Positions 43,004 to 59,041 of a stretch of DNA of 64,000 nt are shown here, piece by piece. How positions within the stretch are numbered: position 1 is the stretch's first letter; every line of letters begins with the position of its first letter. A model generated the notes under the pieces. The model worked only from the letters and a program-made list of their open reading frames with translations, had not been told where the DNA came from and did no database searches. The translations under genes were made by a program, and so were the position numbers. The DNA is taken from NCBI RefSeq assembly GCF_002198095.1, contig NZ_NHMK01000011.1, positions 124,001 to 188,000 on the forward strand. The letters are read 5' to 3'. The DNA comes from Deinococcus indicus. GTDB lineage: Bacteria; Deinococcota; Deinococci; Deinococcales; Deinococcaceae.

Positions 43004-43060
43004 GGATTTCGCGTATGAGGGCTCGCTACCAGCGTTCCCCCAGTGGTGAGAACAGAAGAA

Positions 43061-43081
43061 AGCCTCCCGTACTGGGAGGCT
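43061..43081 (-). terminator. gcv operon terminator
   Basis: AGCCTCCC and GGGAGGCT, 8-bp stem, 5-base loop, followed on the minus strand by a T-rich stretch. Confidence 0.75.
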
Positions 43082-43105
43082 CACTGATTCACGGACGCTT
43101 CGGGA

Positions 43106-45958
<2,853 letters not shown>

Positions 45959-45999
45959 GGAGTACTCCTGGGGGTGGGGCGGTGAAGCGGGTCACACGC

Positions 46000-46094
46000 C
46001 CCCTCACCCCGGCCCTCTCCCACAGGGGGAGAGGGAGAAAAAGAATGTTGAACCCCCCTCTCCCCCTGTGGGAGAGGGGCTGGGGGTGAGGGGG
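46000..46094. repeat. Long inverted repeat between gcvH and gcvP
   Basis: The arms at about 46000-46035 and 46054-46094 are near-perfect complements (CCCTCTCCCACAGGGGG against CCCCCTGTGGGAGAGGG, and CCTCACCCC against GGGGTGAGG) with an 18-base AT-rich loop. Each arm also contains an internal short palindrome. As RNA it would form one very stable stem inside the operon. Confidence 0.8.
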
Positions 46095-46127
46095 CCACCG
46101 AGTGGCGCTCCCGGTCACCCGTCAAGG

Positions 46128-46490
46128 TCAGTTGTTCGCGGCTTCGTACGCGGCGGCGTCCATCAGGTCGCCCTCGCCGGTCACGTCGAGTTTGAACAGC
46201 CAGCCGCCCTCGTAGGGGCCGCTGTTCACCAGTTCGGGCGTGCCGCTCAGGGCGTCGTTCACGGCCACGATGGTGCCACTGGCCGGGGCGTAGATGTCGC
46301 TGGCGGTCTTGACACTCTCGACGACGGCGACGGTCTCGCCGGCGGTCACGACGCGGCCCACTTCGGGCAGTTCGACGTACACGACGTCGCCCAGCTGGTC
46401 CTGCGCGAAGTCGGTGATGCCGACGGTGCCGTCAGCGGCGAGCCATTCGTGCGAGGCGGCGTACTTCAGTTCGGTGGGGGTGTTCGTCAT
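46128..46490 (-). CDS. gcvH: Glycine cleavage system H protein
   Basis: 120 residues with the lipoyl-lysine in [13 protein letters not shown] (about residue 60) and the [11 protein letters not shown] start. It shuttles the aminomethyl group between GcvP, GcvT and lipoamide dehydrogenase. GGAG nine bases before the ATG. Second gene of the operon, 59 bp after gcvT. Confidence 0.95.
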   Translation of the reverse strand: MTNTPTELKYAASHEWLAADGTVGITDFAQDQLGDVVYVELPEVGRVVTAGETVAVVESVKTASDIYAPASGTIVAVNDALSGTPELVNSGPYEGGWLFKLDVTGEGDLMDAAAYEAANN

Positions 46491-46549
46491 GGTCGTATTC
46501 TCCGGGTTTCGGGGGTGGGGGGTGTGTGCGCGCCTACGTGGGGGGCGGG

Positions 46550-47620
<1,071 letters not shown>

Positions 47621-47627
47621 ACCTGAA

Positions 47628-47633
47628 ACTGTA
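47628..47633 (-). promoter_or_regulatory. -10 box of gcv operon, leaderless
   Basis: TACAGT on the minus strand ends 7 nt before GTG 47620. Confidence 0.6.
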
Positions 47634-47787
47634 GCCGAGCAGCCCCCGGTGCGTCCAAGCCGGCTGGACGCCTGCCGGGTGTACGCTGGAGCATGACGAC
47701 CGGAAAAAAGAGCGTTCCACAGGGTGAAAAACCGGCCCGGTCCACTCGGGCAGCCAGCCCGTCCCCTGCCTCCCGGAGGCCCGCCCC

Positions 47788-48321
47788 GTGACTCCCTCGC
47801 ATTTGCTGGCGCTGCGGCCCCCGCCGGACATCGAGGCCCGCGTCGTGGCGTTCCGCGAGGCCCACGGCGTGCGCGACGCGGCGGCGGTCCCGCACGTCAC
47901 CGTGAAGGCCCGCAGCGGTCTGGACGACGACCTGCGCTGGCTGGAGCTGATCCCGGCGGTCGCGGCGGCGACCCCGCCCGTCCCGGCCGAACTGCTCGCG
48001 CCGCGCGTGTTCCCGAACGGCAGCGCCCTGTACCTGCCCGCCCGCAGCCCTGGCGCCGTGCAGCTGCACCTCGCGCTGCTGGATGCCCTGCGCCCCGCGC
48101 GCCGCTTCGGGTACGAGGGGCCGCACATGACTCCGCACCTCACGCTGACCATCGGGCGGCGGGACGTGACCCTGGACGCCCTGCTGGACGCCGCGCGGCA
48201 GGCGTTCCCACACCCGCCCACCTTCACCGCCACCGAACTCGTGTGGATGCGCAAACCCGGACCCGGCGGCGCCTACCGGCCCGTGCAGAGCTGGCCGCTG
48301 GGCGGCGCGGCCGCCACGTAG
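47788..48321 (+). CDS. 2H phosphoesterase, 2'-5' RNA ligase-like
   Basis: 177 residues with two His-x-Thr/Leu-x motifs, PHVTVKA near 38 and PHLTLTI near 116, each followed by a strand: the 2H phosphoesterase fold of LigT/ThpR and YjcG-like proteins. It would hydrolyse or join 2'-5' or cyclic phosphate RNA ends. GTG start with GGAGG eight bases upstream. Its stop codon TAG is also part of the -10 box of the Nudix gene that follows. Confidence 0.85.
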   Translation: MTPSHLLALRPPPDIEARVVAFREAHGVRDAAAVPHVTVKARSGLDDDLRWLELIPAVAAATPPVPAELLAPRVFPNGSALYLPARSPGAVQLHLALLDALRPARRFGYEGPHMTPHLTLTIGRRDVTLDALLDAARQAFPHPPTFTATELVWMRKPGPGGAYRPVQSWPLGGAAAT

Positions 48322-48324
48322 AGT
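48319..48324 (+). promoter_or_regulatory. -10 box of Nudix gene
   Basis: TAGAGT ends 7 nt before ATG 48332; its first three bases are the stop of the LigT-like gene. Confidence 0.55.
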
Positions 48325-48331
48325 GGCGGGC

Positions 48332-48955
48332 ATGCCGACCCTCGCGCAGCTCCGGGAACTCCAGGCCATCGCGCAGGAGGGCCTGACCTACTCCCGCGAT
48401 CCTTTCGACCTGACCCGCTTCGCGCGCCTGCGGGACCTGACCGCCGAACTGCTGGCCGAGCAGACCGGGCAAGCGCCCGCCACCGTCACTGGACTGCTGC
48501 GGGCAGAGGAGGGCTACCTGACGCCGAAGGTGGACGTGCGTGCGGTCGTGCTGAACGCGGCGGGCGAGGTCCTGCTGACCCGCGAGCGCAGCGACGGCGC
48601 CTGGAGCCTCCCCGGCGGGTGGGCCGACCCCGGCGAGAGCCCCACCCAGATCGCCGTGCGCGAGGTGTTCGAGGAAACTGGGCGCACGGTACGCGCCGCG
48701 CGCCTGCTGGCCGTGATGGACAAGGCGCAGCACCCGCACCCGCCGGACCTGTGGGCGGTGTACAAGCTGTTCGTGCAGTGCGACCTGACCGGCGCCGGAG
48801 GCGCGGCCCACGCGGAGAACCTGGAGACGCTGGACAGCGCCTTCTTTCCCGTGGACGCCCTGCCACCCCTGAGTTTGCCCCGCAACCTGCCGGATCAGGT
48901 GCGGCGCGTGGTGGCGCTGGCCCGCGACCCGCACAGCGCCGTGTCCTGCGACTGA
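48332..48955 (+). CDS. Nudix hydrolase with N-terminal helical domain
   Basis: 207 residues. About 1-60 is the helical N-terminal domain (Nudix_N2 type, beginning [23 protein letters not shown]). The Nudix box follows: [22 protein letters not shown] with the REVFEETG metal-binding core near 110. Members of this subgroup act on ADP-ribose or UDP-sugars. Deinococcus has many Nudix enzymes. The stop TGA begins the terminus of repeat copy D. Confidence 0.9.
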   Translation: MPTLAQLRELQAIAQEGLTYSRDPFDLTRFARLRDLTAELLAEQTGQAPATVTGLLRAEEGYLTPKVDVRAVVLNAAGEVLLTRERSDGAWSLPGGWADPGESPTQIAVREVFEETGRTVRAARLLAVMDKAQHPHPPDLWAVYKLFVQCDLTGAGGAAHAENLETLDSAFFPVDALPPLSLPRNLPDQVRRVVALARDPHSAVSCD

Positions 48956-49091
48956 TACGGGTTCCGTTTGTTTCGCCGACAATCCGGGACTTCACCGGAT
49001 TGCCAGCTCCACGTCCGGAACCCGTTTCTCTCCCACTCGCTTCGCTCGGATTGAACGGGCTTTCCAACCCATTCAATCGGAGTCCGTATGA
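48953..49091 (-). repeat. Dispersed stop-codon-linked repeat, copy D
   Basis: Full-length copy in minus orientation: its left end (with the GATTGAA...TTCAATC hairpin) is at 49091 and its right end at 48953. The right terminus reads TGATACGGGTTCCG on the plus strand, and that TGA is the Nudix stop codon. Confidence 0.85.
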
Positions 49092-49141
49092 ACAGCGGTG
49101 GACCTGTACGCGCCCGTACCGACACGGTGGGCAGGGTGCGG

Positions 49142-49147
49142 TTCACT
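49142..49147 (+). promoter_or_regulatory. -10-like box of SDR gene
   Basis: TTCACT ends 6 nt before ATG 49154. Confidence 0.45.
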
Positions 49148-49153
49148 GCCGTC

Positions 49154-49769
<616 letters not shown>

Positions 49770-49783
<14 letters not shown>

Positions 49784-50345
49784 CCACCCCGCCCACCGCG
49801 CACGCACCCGCCTCGCTCAGCAGCCACGCCACCGGGCAGTCGTGCGGGTCGGCTGGCAGGCGCGGCACGATCAGCGCGCCCTGGATAACGCCCACCGTCA
49901 CGCCCCGGAATGCGGGCAGCAGCCGGTCGTAGAACCCGCCCCCGTACCCCAGCCGCACGCCCGACCGGTCGAACGCCAGCCCCGGCAGCAGGATCGCGTC
50001 CACGGTGTCCAGCGGCACCTGCGGCGCGTCCTGCGGCGGTTGCAGCGCCCCGAAACGACTGACCTCCGTCGCCGTCGCCCAGGGATGCAACGTGAGCCTC
50101 GGCTCGGGGCGGAAGCGGGCGCGGGGAGCCAGCAACTCGAACTCGCCATGCAACGCCGACACGTCCGGCTCTCCCGGCAACGCCCGGTACGCCAGCACCC
50201 GCCGCGCCCCCACCGCACGCAGCAGCGTCCGCGCCTGCCCCGCCACCCCATCCGACACGTCCGGCAGGGCGGCCCGCACCTCCCGAGCCCACGCCCGCCA
50301 GCGGGCCTTGTCGTTCAAATCGGCAGGCAAGGCGGGTCGGGTCAC
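49770..50345 (-). CDS. 5-formyltetrahydrofolate cyclo-ligase
   Basis: 191 residues. The substrate and ATP site shows as [24 protein letters not shown] (about 120-143, split here: GLAFDRSG then GYGGGFYDR), diagnostic of the 5-FCL family; a basic N-terminal helix [15 protein letters not shown] precedes. It converts 5-formyl-THF to methenyl-THF, linking to the one-carbon flow fed by the gcv operon. GTG 50345 is chosen because CACAAT ends 7 nt upstream; the ATG at 50354 would fall in that box. Confidence 0.88.
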
Positions 50346-50352
50346 GCCCGCC

Positions 50353-50358
50353 ATTGTG
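50353..50358 (-). promoter_or_regulatory. -10-like box of 5-FCL gene
   Basis: CACAAT on the minus strand ends 7 nt before GTG 50345. Confidence 0.4.
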
Positions 50359-50442
50359 CGCCGCCCCGCCCGGCCCGCACAACGCCGGACGCCCCCACCA
50401 CACAGGGCAGGGGCGACCGGCGGAACCAGCTACGCCGCTGGA

Positions 50443-51279
50443 TTACTGCGCGGCGAGTTTCAGGGCCAGGGAGCTGAGCTTGACGCCGCTCAGCTTGCCC
50501 TTCATGGTGGCCTTCCCGCTGGACAGGTCCACGGTGTACAGGTTCGTATCGTTGTTCGACACGCTGCTCAGGTACGCGCTGTTGGCACCGGCGATGTCGA
50601 AGCCGGTCGTGCCCACCATGACATTCACGCCAAGGGCGCCAACGGTCTGAAGGGTGTTGAACTGGGGTGCCCCGATGGCGGGGTGGGCGACCAGAATGTC
50701 AAGGTCGGCGTCAAGGGTGAACAGGGCCGTCGTGGCGGGGGCAGCCTTGCCGGTGTCGTTGAACGAGTTGGTGTAAGCAGCGGCCACGAGGTTGGGGCTC
50801 TTGCCGGCATTGAGGTCGCCCGTGGGGTAGGGAGCGAACGTGCCGTCAGGAGTGGTGTTGGTGCTGGCCAGCGTATGGCGGAAGTTCGTGTCGTTCGTGC
50901 CGACCACACGCAGACGGTTGGCCACCGGGTTGAAGTCGGCAGCAACGACCATGGCGCCTGCAAGCGCGATGGTGCTGTCCTGCGTGGCCGCACCATTCTC
51001 GGTGCTGATCTTGTAGATCTTGCCGCTGGCGGTCATGCCGTACAGCATCCCGTCGGTGTTGCGCACGTCCAGATCCACCAGGGTGTCCGTGCCCAGGCCC
51101 GTGATGCTCTGCTTCACGTAGCTGGCGTCGGCGTTATCCATGCCAAAGGTCACGAGCTGTTTGCCGTCGCTGCTCAGGCCGTAGGCGAGCTGGCCGGTCG
51201 GCGCGGCGGGCGTGCGGTTCATGTTGCAGGAGGCGAGGGCGACGGTCGAGATCAGGGTCAGCAGGGCAACTTTCTTCAT
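50443..51279 (-). CDS. DUF4394 lipoprotein
   Basis: 278 residues. The signal peptide ends in VALASC (Cys near 18), a lipobox. The body matches DUF4394: ADFNPVANRLRVVGTNDTNFR, then AAAYTNSF and a TTALFTLDADLDILV strand, in a propeller-like repeat of beta strands. Role unknown; many are exported. GGAGG seven bases before the ATG. TATACG/TACGCT-like sequence near 51375 on the minus strand may be the promoter. Confidence 0.85.
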   Translation of the reverse strand: MKKVALLTLISTVALASCNMNRTPAAPTGQLAYGLSSDGKQLVTFGMDNADASYVKQSITGLGTDTLVDLDVRNTDGMLYGMTASGKIYKISTENGAATQDSTIALAGAMVVAADFNPVANRLRVVGTNDTNFRHTLASTNTTPDGTFAPYPTGDLNAGKSPNLVAAAYTNSFNDTGKAAPATTALFTLDADLDILVAHPAIGAPQFNTLQTVGALGVNVMVGTTGFDIAGANSAYLSSVSNNDTNLYTVDLSSGKATMKGKLSGVKLSSLALKLAAQ

Positions 51280-51497
51280 GGTGGTTCCTCCGGGAAGGGG
51301 GGGTACGGGCGGGGGCGCCGCGCGGACCTGGGCGGTGGTTGATCGGACGGACAGAACGGCAGTGACGCTCTGGTAAGCGTATATGCGGGGAGTGCCCGAC
51401 TGGATCACGGGTCACGTTCACGCGAACTTGGCCGAACTGTCATGAACGGGCGCCGGGTGGCGGGACGGGCGGCCTGCCCGGCTGCGGCGCGCCGCGC

Positions 51498-51503
51498 TAT
51501 GCT
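51498..51503 (+). promoter_or_regulatory. -10 box of nucS
   Basis: TATGCT lies 13 nt before ATG 51517; an ATG at 51499 lies inside the box and is rejected. Confidence 0.45.
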
Positions 51504-51516
51504 GCTCAGCCCGCCC

Positions 51517-52266
51517 ATGCTGATCGAGTCCCTGACCCACCCCACCCCCGAAGCCCTGCTGGCGTTCCTGCGCGCTCACCTGCACGCCCGCGTGACCCTG
51601 CACCTGGCTGGTGAGGTCGAGGTGCTGTACGCGGGCCGCGCGACCAGCATGGCCGAGGCCGGGGACCGCCTGCTGCTGCTCAAGCCGGACGGGTCGTTGC
51701 AGGTTCACGGGCCCAGGGGCGTGAAACCCGTGAACTGGCAGCCGCGCACCGATCACCTGTCGGCCGAACTGGACGGCGGCTGCGTGGTCCTGCACGCCGA
51801 GAGGCGCAGCCCGGCCGAGGTCGTGCGGGTCCGCGTGATCGGCTGCGCGCAGGTCACGGCGCTGCAACTGGGTGACGAGGCGCTGTTCCTGCTTCAGGGC
51901 AGCGAGGCGCAGATGCAGGCGGCGCTGGCCCGCACGCCCGAGCTGATCGAACCGGGCCTGACGGTCCTGAACCGCGAACTGCTGGTGGGGGTGGGTGGGA
52001 TCGACCTGTACGCCCGCGACAGCCAGGGGCGGTTCGTGGTGGTGGAACTCAAGCGCGGCAAGGCCGGGCACGAGGCGGTGCATCAGCTGGCCCGCTACGT
52101 GCAGGCCGTGCGCGAACAGGTGCCCGGCCCCGTGCGCGGCGTCCTGGCCGCCCCGGACATCACCGTGCCGGCCCTGAAGGTCGCGCAGGCGTCCGGCCTG
52201 GAATACGTGAAAGTCGAGGCGCTCCCCCAGGTGCCCGAGGAAGCGCTCCAACCCACGCTGTTCTGA
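51517..52266 (+). CDS. nucS: Endonuclease NucS / EndoMS
   Basis: 249 residues, full-length NucS. The N-terminal DNA-binding part has the VNWQPRTDHLSAEL segment; the C-terminal RecB-like nuclease core has GGIDLYARDSQGRFVVVELKRGKAG, with Asp and Glu-x-Lys catalytic residues, then HQLARYVQAV. NucS/EndoMS cleaves mismatched duplex DNA in archaea and actinobacteria as a non-MutS mismatch pathway; in Deinococcus a homologue is known to act on DNA ends and mismatches. Monocistronic. Confidence 0.92.
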   Translation: MLIESLTHPTPEALLAFLRAHLHARVTLHLAGEVEVLYAGRATSMAEAGDRLLLLKPDGSLQVHGPRGVKPVNWQPRTDHLSAELDGGCVVLHAERRSPAEVVRVRVIGCAQVTALQLGDEALFLLQGSEAQMQAALARTPELIEPGLTVLNRELLVGVGGIDLYARDSQGRFVVVELKRGKAGHEAVHQLARYVQAVREQVPGPVRGVLAAPDITVPALKVAQASGLEYVKVEALPQVPEEALQPTLF

Positions 52267-52314
52267 TGGACGTGTGGGACGTGGGAACACTCAACCCCAC
52301 AATCCACAGGCCCC

Positions 52315-52983
52315 TTATCCCACTTCTTTGGGGCCTTTCAGGCCGGTCTTCCCTTCGCGTGCGTGCAGGACGGCGGCCACGTCGGCGGGAGAGACGCCGA
52401 CCTCGGCCATGGCGAACAGGGTGTGGAACAGCAGGTCGGCGACCTCGGTGGCCAGTTCGGCGCGGTCGGCGTTCTTCGCGGCCAGCAGGACCTCGCCGCT
52501 TTCCTCGCTGATCTTCTTCAGCACGCGGTCCAGGCCGCCGGCGTGCAGGCGGGCCACGTAGCTGTTCTCGGGCAGGGTGGCCAGCCGCTCGGTGATGGTG
52601 GCGTACACGCGGTCCAGCGTGCCGTCCAGTCCGGCCTGGGGGGCGTCGCCGGTCAGCAGGGGCTGGTGGTAGCAGGAGTACGCGCCGGTGTGGCAGGCGG
52701 GGCCGGTCTGCTCGACGCGGTACAGCAGGCTGTCGGCGTCGCAGTCGGTCTGCACGTCCACGATCCGCTGGGTGTGGCCGCTGGTGGCGCCCTTGACCCA
52801 CTGCTCCTGCCGGGAGCGGCTGTAGTAGGTGGCCTCGCGGGTGTCCAGGGTGCGGGCCACGGCGGCGCGGTCAGCCCAGGCCTGCATCAGGACGGCGCCG
52901 CTGCGGGCGTCCTGCGTCACGACCGGGATCAGGCCGGTCTGGGCGTCGAAGTTCAGGGAATCCAGGGAGATGGGGGGTGTCAT
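52315..52983 (-). CDS. hisIE: Bifunctional phosphoribosyl-AMP cyclohydrolase / phosphoribosyl-ATP pyrophosphatase
   Basis: 222 residues with both histidine-synthesis domains fused. HisI part (about 1-110): [14 protein letters not shown], then [12 protein letters not shown]...CHTG zinc ligands. HisE part (about 120-205): [18 protein letters not shown] with the acidic metal site. They carry out steps 2 and 3 of histidine synthesis. GGAGGG seven bases before the ATG. It follows hisF by 40 bp, so the two form a leaderless hisF-hisIE transcript. Confidence 0.95.
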   Translation of the reverse strand: MTPPISLDSLNFDAQTGLIPVVTQDARSGAVLMQAWADRAAVARTLDTREATYYSRSRQEQWVKGATSGHTQRIVDVQTDCDADSLLYRVEQTGPACHTGAYSCYHQPLLTGDAPQAGLDGTLDRVYATITERLATLPENSYVARLHAGGLDRVLKKISEESGEVLLAAKNADRAELATEVADLLFHTLFAMAEVGVSPADVAAVLHAREGKTGLKGPKEVG

Positions 52984-53023
52984 GTCACGGCCCTCCGGAG
53001 GCCAGGGTGGGGTGGGGGCGGGT

Positions 53024-53821
<798 letters not shown>

Positions 53822-53828
53822 GGGGGCA

Positions 53829-53834
53829 AGTCTA
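53829..53834 (-). promoter_or_regulatory. -10 box of hisF-hisIE
   Basis: TAGACT on the minus strand ends 7 nt before ATG 53821. Confidence 0.65.
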
Positions 53835-54031
53835 CGCGGTCACGGCGCAGTCCGACCGTGACCGCGTCATACGAGGCCCGTGCGGATGGCCGTCCGGTCC
53901 CGCCGTGACATCCAACAATATTAAACCGACTTTAGAAAGCCCTCATGCAACCTGCTAAGCTGATGGTCACCAGCGGCACGAGGCCGCCGGACGTCACCGC
54001 AAGCACGACGGCAGCCACCCCTGGGGGAACC

Positions 54032-54469
54032 GTGAACATCCGCAGGATTCTGATCATCGACGACAACCCGAACGACGTGGAACTCGCCCTGACCGCCCTG
54101 GCCGACGCACCCGCCGGCAGTCCCGGCCACGAGGTCAGTGTCGCGTCCGGCGGGCCCGAAGCGATCGAATGGCTGCGCGTCGCCCGGACGACCGGCACCC
54201 TGCCCGACCTGATCCTGCTCGACCTGAAGATGCCCCACATGGACGGCATCGCGGTCCTCGACGTGATCCGCGCCGACCCCGGCCTGCGCGGCATTCCGGT
54301 CGTCATGCTCACCACCAGCGGCGAGGGGCGCGACATCAGCGAATCCTACGCGCACGGCGCGAGCGCCTACGTCATCAAACCCATGGACTTCACGCAGTTC
54401 CGGGACGCCATGCAGACCATCCAGGCCTTCTGGACCACCCTGAACCGCCCCCCCAGCCTCAACGGCTGA
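54032..54469 (+). CDS. Stand-alone response regulator receiver protein
   Basis: 145 residues, a single receiver domain of the Rcp1-like type. Acidic pocket IIDDNPND (Asp10, Asp11), phospho-acceptor Asp64 in ILLDLKMPHMDG, Thr in MLTTSGEGRD and Lys in VIKPMDF. There is no output domain, so it passes the phosphate on or binds a partner. No kinase gene adjoins it. GTG 54032 follows GGGGGA closely; an in-frame ATG at 53945 in an AT-rich stretch is an alternative giving 29 more residues. Confidence 0.85.
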   Translation: MNIRRILIIDDNPNDVELALTALADAPAGSPGHEVSVASGGPEAIEWLRVARTTGTLPDLILLDLKMPHMDGIAVLDVIRADPGLRGIPVVMLTTSGEGRDISESYAHGASAYVIKPMDFTQFRDAMQTIQAFWTTLNRPPSLNG

Positions 54470-54544
54470 ACCGGTCCCCGCCGCCGGGGCGACCCTCAAG
54501 AACGGCGCAAGACCTGCCGCTCCCCACCGCGCCCCGCTGGCCGC

Positions 54545-54550
54545 TACCCT
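54545..54550 (+). promoter_or_regulatory. -10 box of DUF72 gene
   Basis: TACCCT ends 7 nt before ATG 54558. Confidence 0.5.
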
Positions 54551-54557
54551 GGCAGGC

Positions 54558-55388
54558 ATGCGCGTGTACATCGGCTGCGGCGGCTACAGCAACGACGACT
54601 GGACGGCACCCGGCCTGATCTACGAGGGAGTCCGCAAGGACGACTACCTCGCCACGTACGCCCAGCACTTCGACGCCGCCGAACTGAACAGCTCCTTCTA
54701 CGCCATTCCCGGCCTGAAAGCCTTCGCGGGCATGGCCCGCCGGAGCGGCGGCCGGGTGCGGTTCACCGTGAAACTCCACCGGGTCTTCACGCACGACCGC
54801 GCCCCCACCGACGCCGACTTCGACCGCATGCTCCAGAGCCCCGAACCGCTGCGCGAGGCGGGCGTCATGGGGCCCTACCTCGCGCAGTTCCCGTTCTCGT
54901 TTCACCGCACGCCCGCCAACCGCCGCTACCTGGGGCAGCTGACCGAACGCTTCGCCGGGCACGAACTGGCCGTCGAGATGCGCCACGAGGGCTGGGACCT
55001 GCCCGAAGTCCGCGAGGGCATGGCCGAGCGCGGCCTGATCTGGGTCAGTCCCGACTACCCGCCCGCCGGCGGCCTGCCCGAACCGCAACTGCACGTCACG
55101 GGCGACGTGGGCTACCTGCGCCTGCACGGCCGCAACGCCGGCAGCTGGTGGGAAGGGCAGAGCGCCGCCGAACGCCACGACTACCGCTACAGCCGCGCCG
55201 AGATGGACGAATGGGCGCAGAAGATCGCCCTGGCCGCCCCGGACCTGAGCGAACTGTACGTGCTGTTCGAGAACACCACCAAGGGGCACGCGCTGCACAA
55301 CATCCCCCAGCTGCGCGAGGCCCTGAACGCCCACGGCGTGCCCGTACAGACCCCCGACCCCGGCCCGGAACAGGGCCGCCTGCTCTGA
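54558..55388 (+). CDS. DUF72 family protein
   Basis: 276 residues beginning MRVYIGCGGYSNDDW, the N-terminal signature of DUF72 (YecE-like) TIM-barrel proteins. Other landmarks are YAQHFDAAELNSSFYAIP, FTVKLHRVFTHDR and the LRLHGRN loop. Biochemical role unknown. Its leaderless promoter and the following terminator make it monocistronic. Confidence 0.87.
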   Translation: MRVYIGCGGYSNDDWTAPGLIYEGVRKDDYLATYAQHFDAAELNSSFYAIPGLKAFAGMARRSGGRVRFTVKLHRVFTHDRAPTDADFDRMLQSPEPLREAGVMGPYLAQFPFSFHRTPANRRYLGQLTERFAGHELAVEMRHEGWDLPEVREGMAERGLIWVSPDYPPAGGLPEPQLHVTGDVGYLRLHGRNAGSWWEGQSAAERHDYRYSRAEMDEWAQKIALAAPDLSELYVLFENTTKGHALHNIPQLREALNAHGVPVQTPDPGPEQGRLL

Positions 55389-55412
55389 GCGTGACTGCCT
55401 GGGCCAGACATG

Positions 55413-55440
55413 AAAAACCCCCACCGGAGTGGGGGTTCTG
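55413..55440. terminator. Terminator between DUF72 gene and tRNA-Asn
   Basis: AACCCCCAC and GTGGGGGTT with a CGGA loop, preceded by an A run and followed by TCTGT; suitable for both converging transcripts. Confidence 0.8.
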
Positions 55441-55521
<81 letters not shown>

Positions 55522-55647
55522 CTGTGGCGGGCCGTTTCCGGCGCGAGAGGGATAGTAGCACGCACCCCCATGCCGCGCAAGTCCTCCGGGCGAGTGGCCC
55601 GCACCTGTCCAGACACCCGGCGCGGCGGGGGCGCCACTGGCTGCCGT

Positions 55648-56175
55648 TCAGGCCTGCGCGCCGCCCGGCATGATGGTGTCCGGCGTCACGCCCAGCCGGT
55701 CCAGTGCCGCCTGCCAGCGTTCCCCGGCGGGCACGTCCCACAGCAGCGCCGGGGTGTCCTGCTCCACCCACACCCAGCTGCCCTCGCGGGCTTCCTCGGT
55801 CAGCTGGCCCGCGCCCCACCCGGCGTACCCGAGCACCAGCATGAACCGCTGCCCCGACGCCATCACAGCCCGCAGCACGTCCAGGCTGCTGGAGACGTTC
55901 AGGTCCGGCGTCAGGCGCATCTCGCCGTCCAGGCCTACGGGTTGCGGGTACAGGCACCACCCCAGCGTCGGGTCCACCGGGCCGCCCAGCCAGGCAGGGT
56001 CGGGCTGTCCCGGCGTGTCGGGCAGCAGGTCAGTGACACTCTGGGTCATGGGGGCGTTCACGATCAGTCCCATCGCGCCTTTCGTGTCGTGTTCCAGCAG
56101 CAGGATCACGGCCTGTTCGAAGATCCCGCCGCGCAGGTGCGGGCTCGCCACGAGAAAAGTCAGTGGACCGCTCAT
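55648..56175 (-). CDS. YqgE/AlgH family protein
   Basis: 175 residues: FLVASPHLRGGIFEQAVILLLEHD at the start, GAMGLIVNAPM, a GGPVDPTLGWCLYP segment and FMLVLGYAGWGAGQLTEEAREGSW, all conserved in YqgE. Function is uncertain; the AlgH name comes from alginate control in Pseudomonas. TATCCT 8 nt upstream fixes ATG 56175 and excludes the longer frame to 56232. Confidence 0.9.
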   Translation of the reverse strand: MSGPLTFLVASPHLRGGIFEQAVILLLEHDTKGAMGLIVNAPMTQSVTDLLPDTPGQPDPAWLGGPVDPTLGWCLYPQPVGLDGEMRLTPDLNVSSSLDVLRAVMASGQRFMLVLGYAGWGAGQLTEEAREGSWVWVEQDTPALLWDVPAGERWQAALDRLGVTPDTIMPGGAQA

Positions 56176-56183
56176 CACCCGGC

Positions 56184-56189
56184 AGGATA
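56184..56189 (-). promoter_or_regulatory. -10 box of yqgE
   Basis: TATCCT on the minus strand ends 8 nt before ATG 56175. Confidence 0.55.
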
Positions 56190-56225
56190 CCGCGCGGTGC
56201 CGGGGCGCCGCCCGGAACAGGACAA

Positions 56226-56256
56226 CCCCCACCGCGCCGGGGAGGGCGGGTGGGGG
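56226..56256 (-). terminator. lon terminator
   Basis: CCCCCACC and GGTGGGGG pair around a GC-rich loop about 20 bp after the lon stop; a short TTGT follows on the minus strand. Confidence 0.55.
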
Positions 56257-56277
56257 CAGGGGAGGGGATGCGGAGGG

Positions 56278-58734
<2,457 letters not shown>

Positions 58735-58803
58735 GCGGAACTCCTTTGGCCCGGTCGGGTCTGGCTGAGATGCGGGGTTCCTGGCTTGCTCGATACCAAG
58801 AAA

Positions 58804-58824
58804 CTTGAGTGCCACTATATCAAG
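58804..58824 (-). promoter_or_regulatory. HAIR-like HspR operator upstream of lon
   Basis: CTTGAGT, seven bases, TATCAAG on the plus strand. The known HspR-associated inverted repeat is CTTGAGT-N7-ACTCAAG, so one arm is perfect and the other matches at its outer five bases. Located 70-90 bp before the lon start, in an AT-richer patch where its promoter is expected. Confidence 0.65.
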
Positions 58825-58839
58825 TTAGGGGGGTTGCGG

Positions 58840-59028
58840 CAAGCGCGCCGCGCCCCTCCGCCGAACGGCCTATTCCCTGTGCTTCACGCTGAAATCCTAC
58901 GCCCGCAAGCCTGACACAACCCTCACGGGAACCTGACGAGGCGTTCACACAGGCGCCCCCCCTCCGGCCACCGGACACACCGGGAGGCACCCCACCCGCG
59001 CGGACGGGGCCCACGCGCCGGGTGCCGT
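58840..59028. other. Intergenic region between lon and esterase
   Basis: Apart from the HAIR-like site and the esterase -10 box I see no gene or structured RNA here. Confidence 0.4.
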
Positions 59029-59034
59029 TATGCT
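59029..59034 (+). promoter_or_regulatory. -10 box of esterase gene
   Basis: TATGCT ends 7 nt before ATG 59042. Confidence 0.6.
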
Positions 59035-59041
59035 GCGCTCC

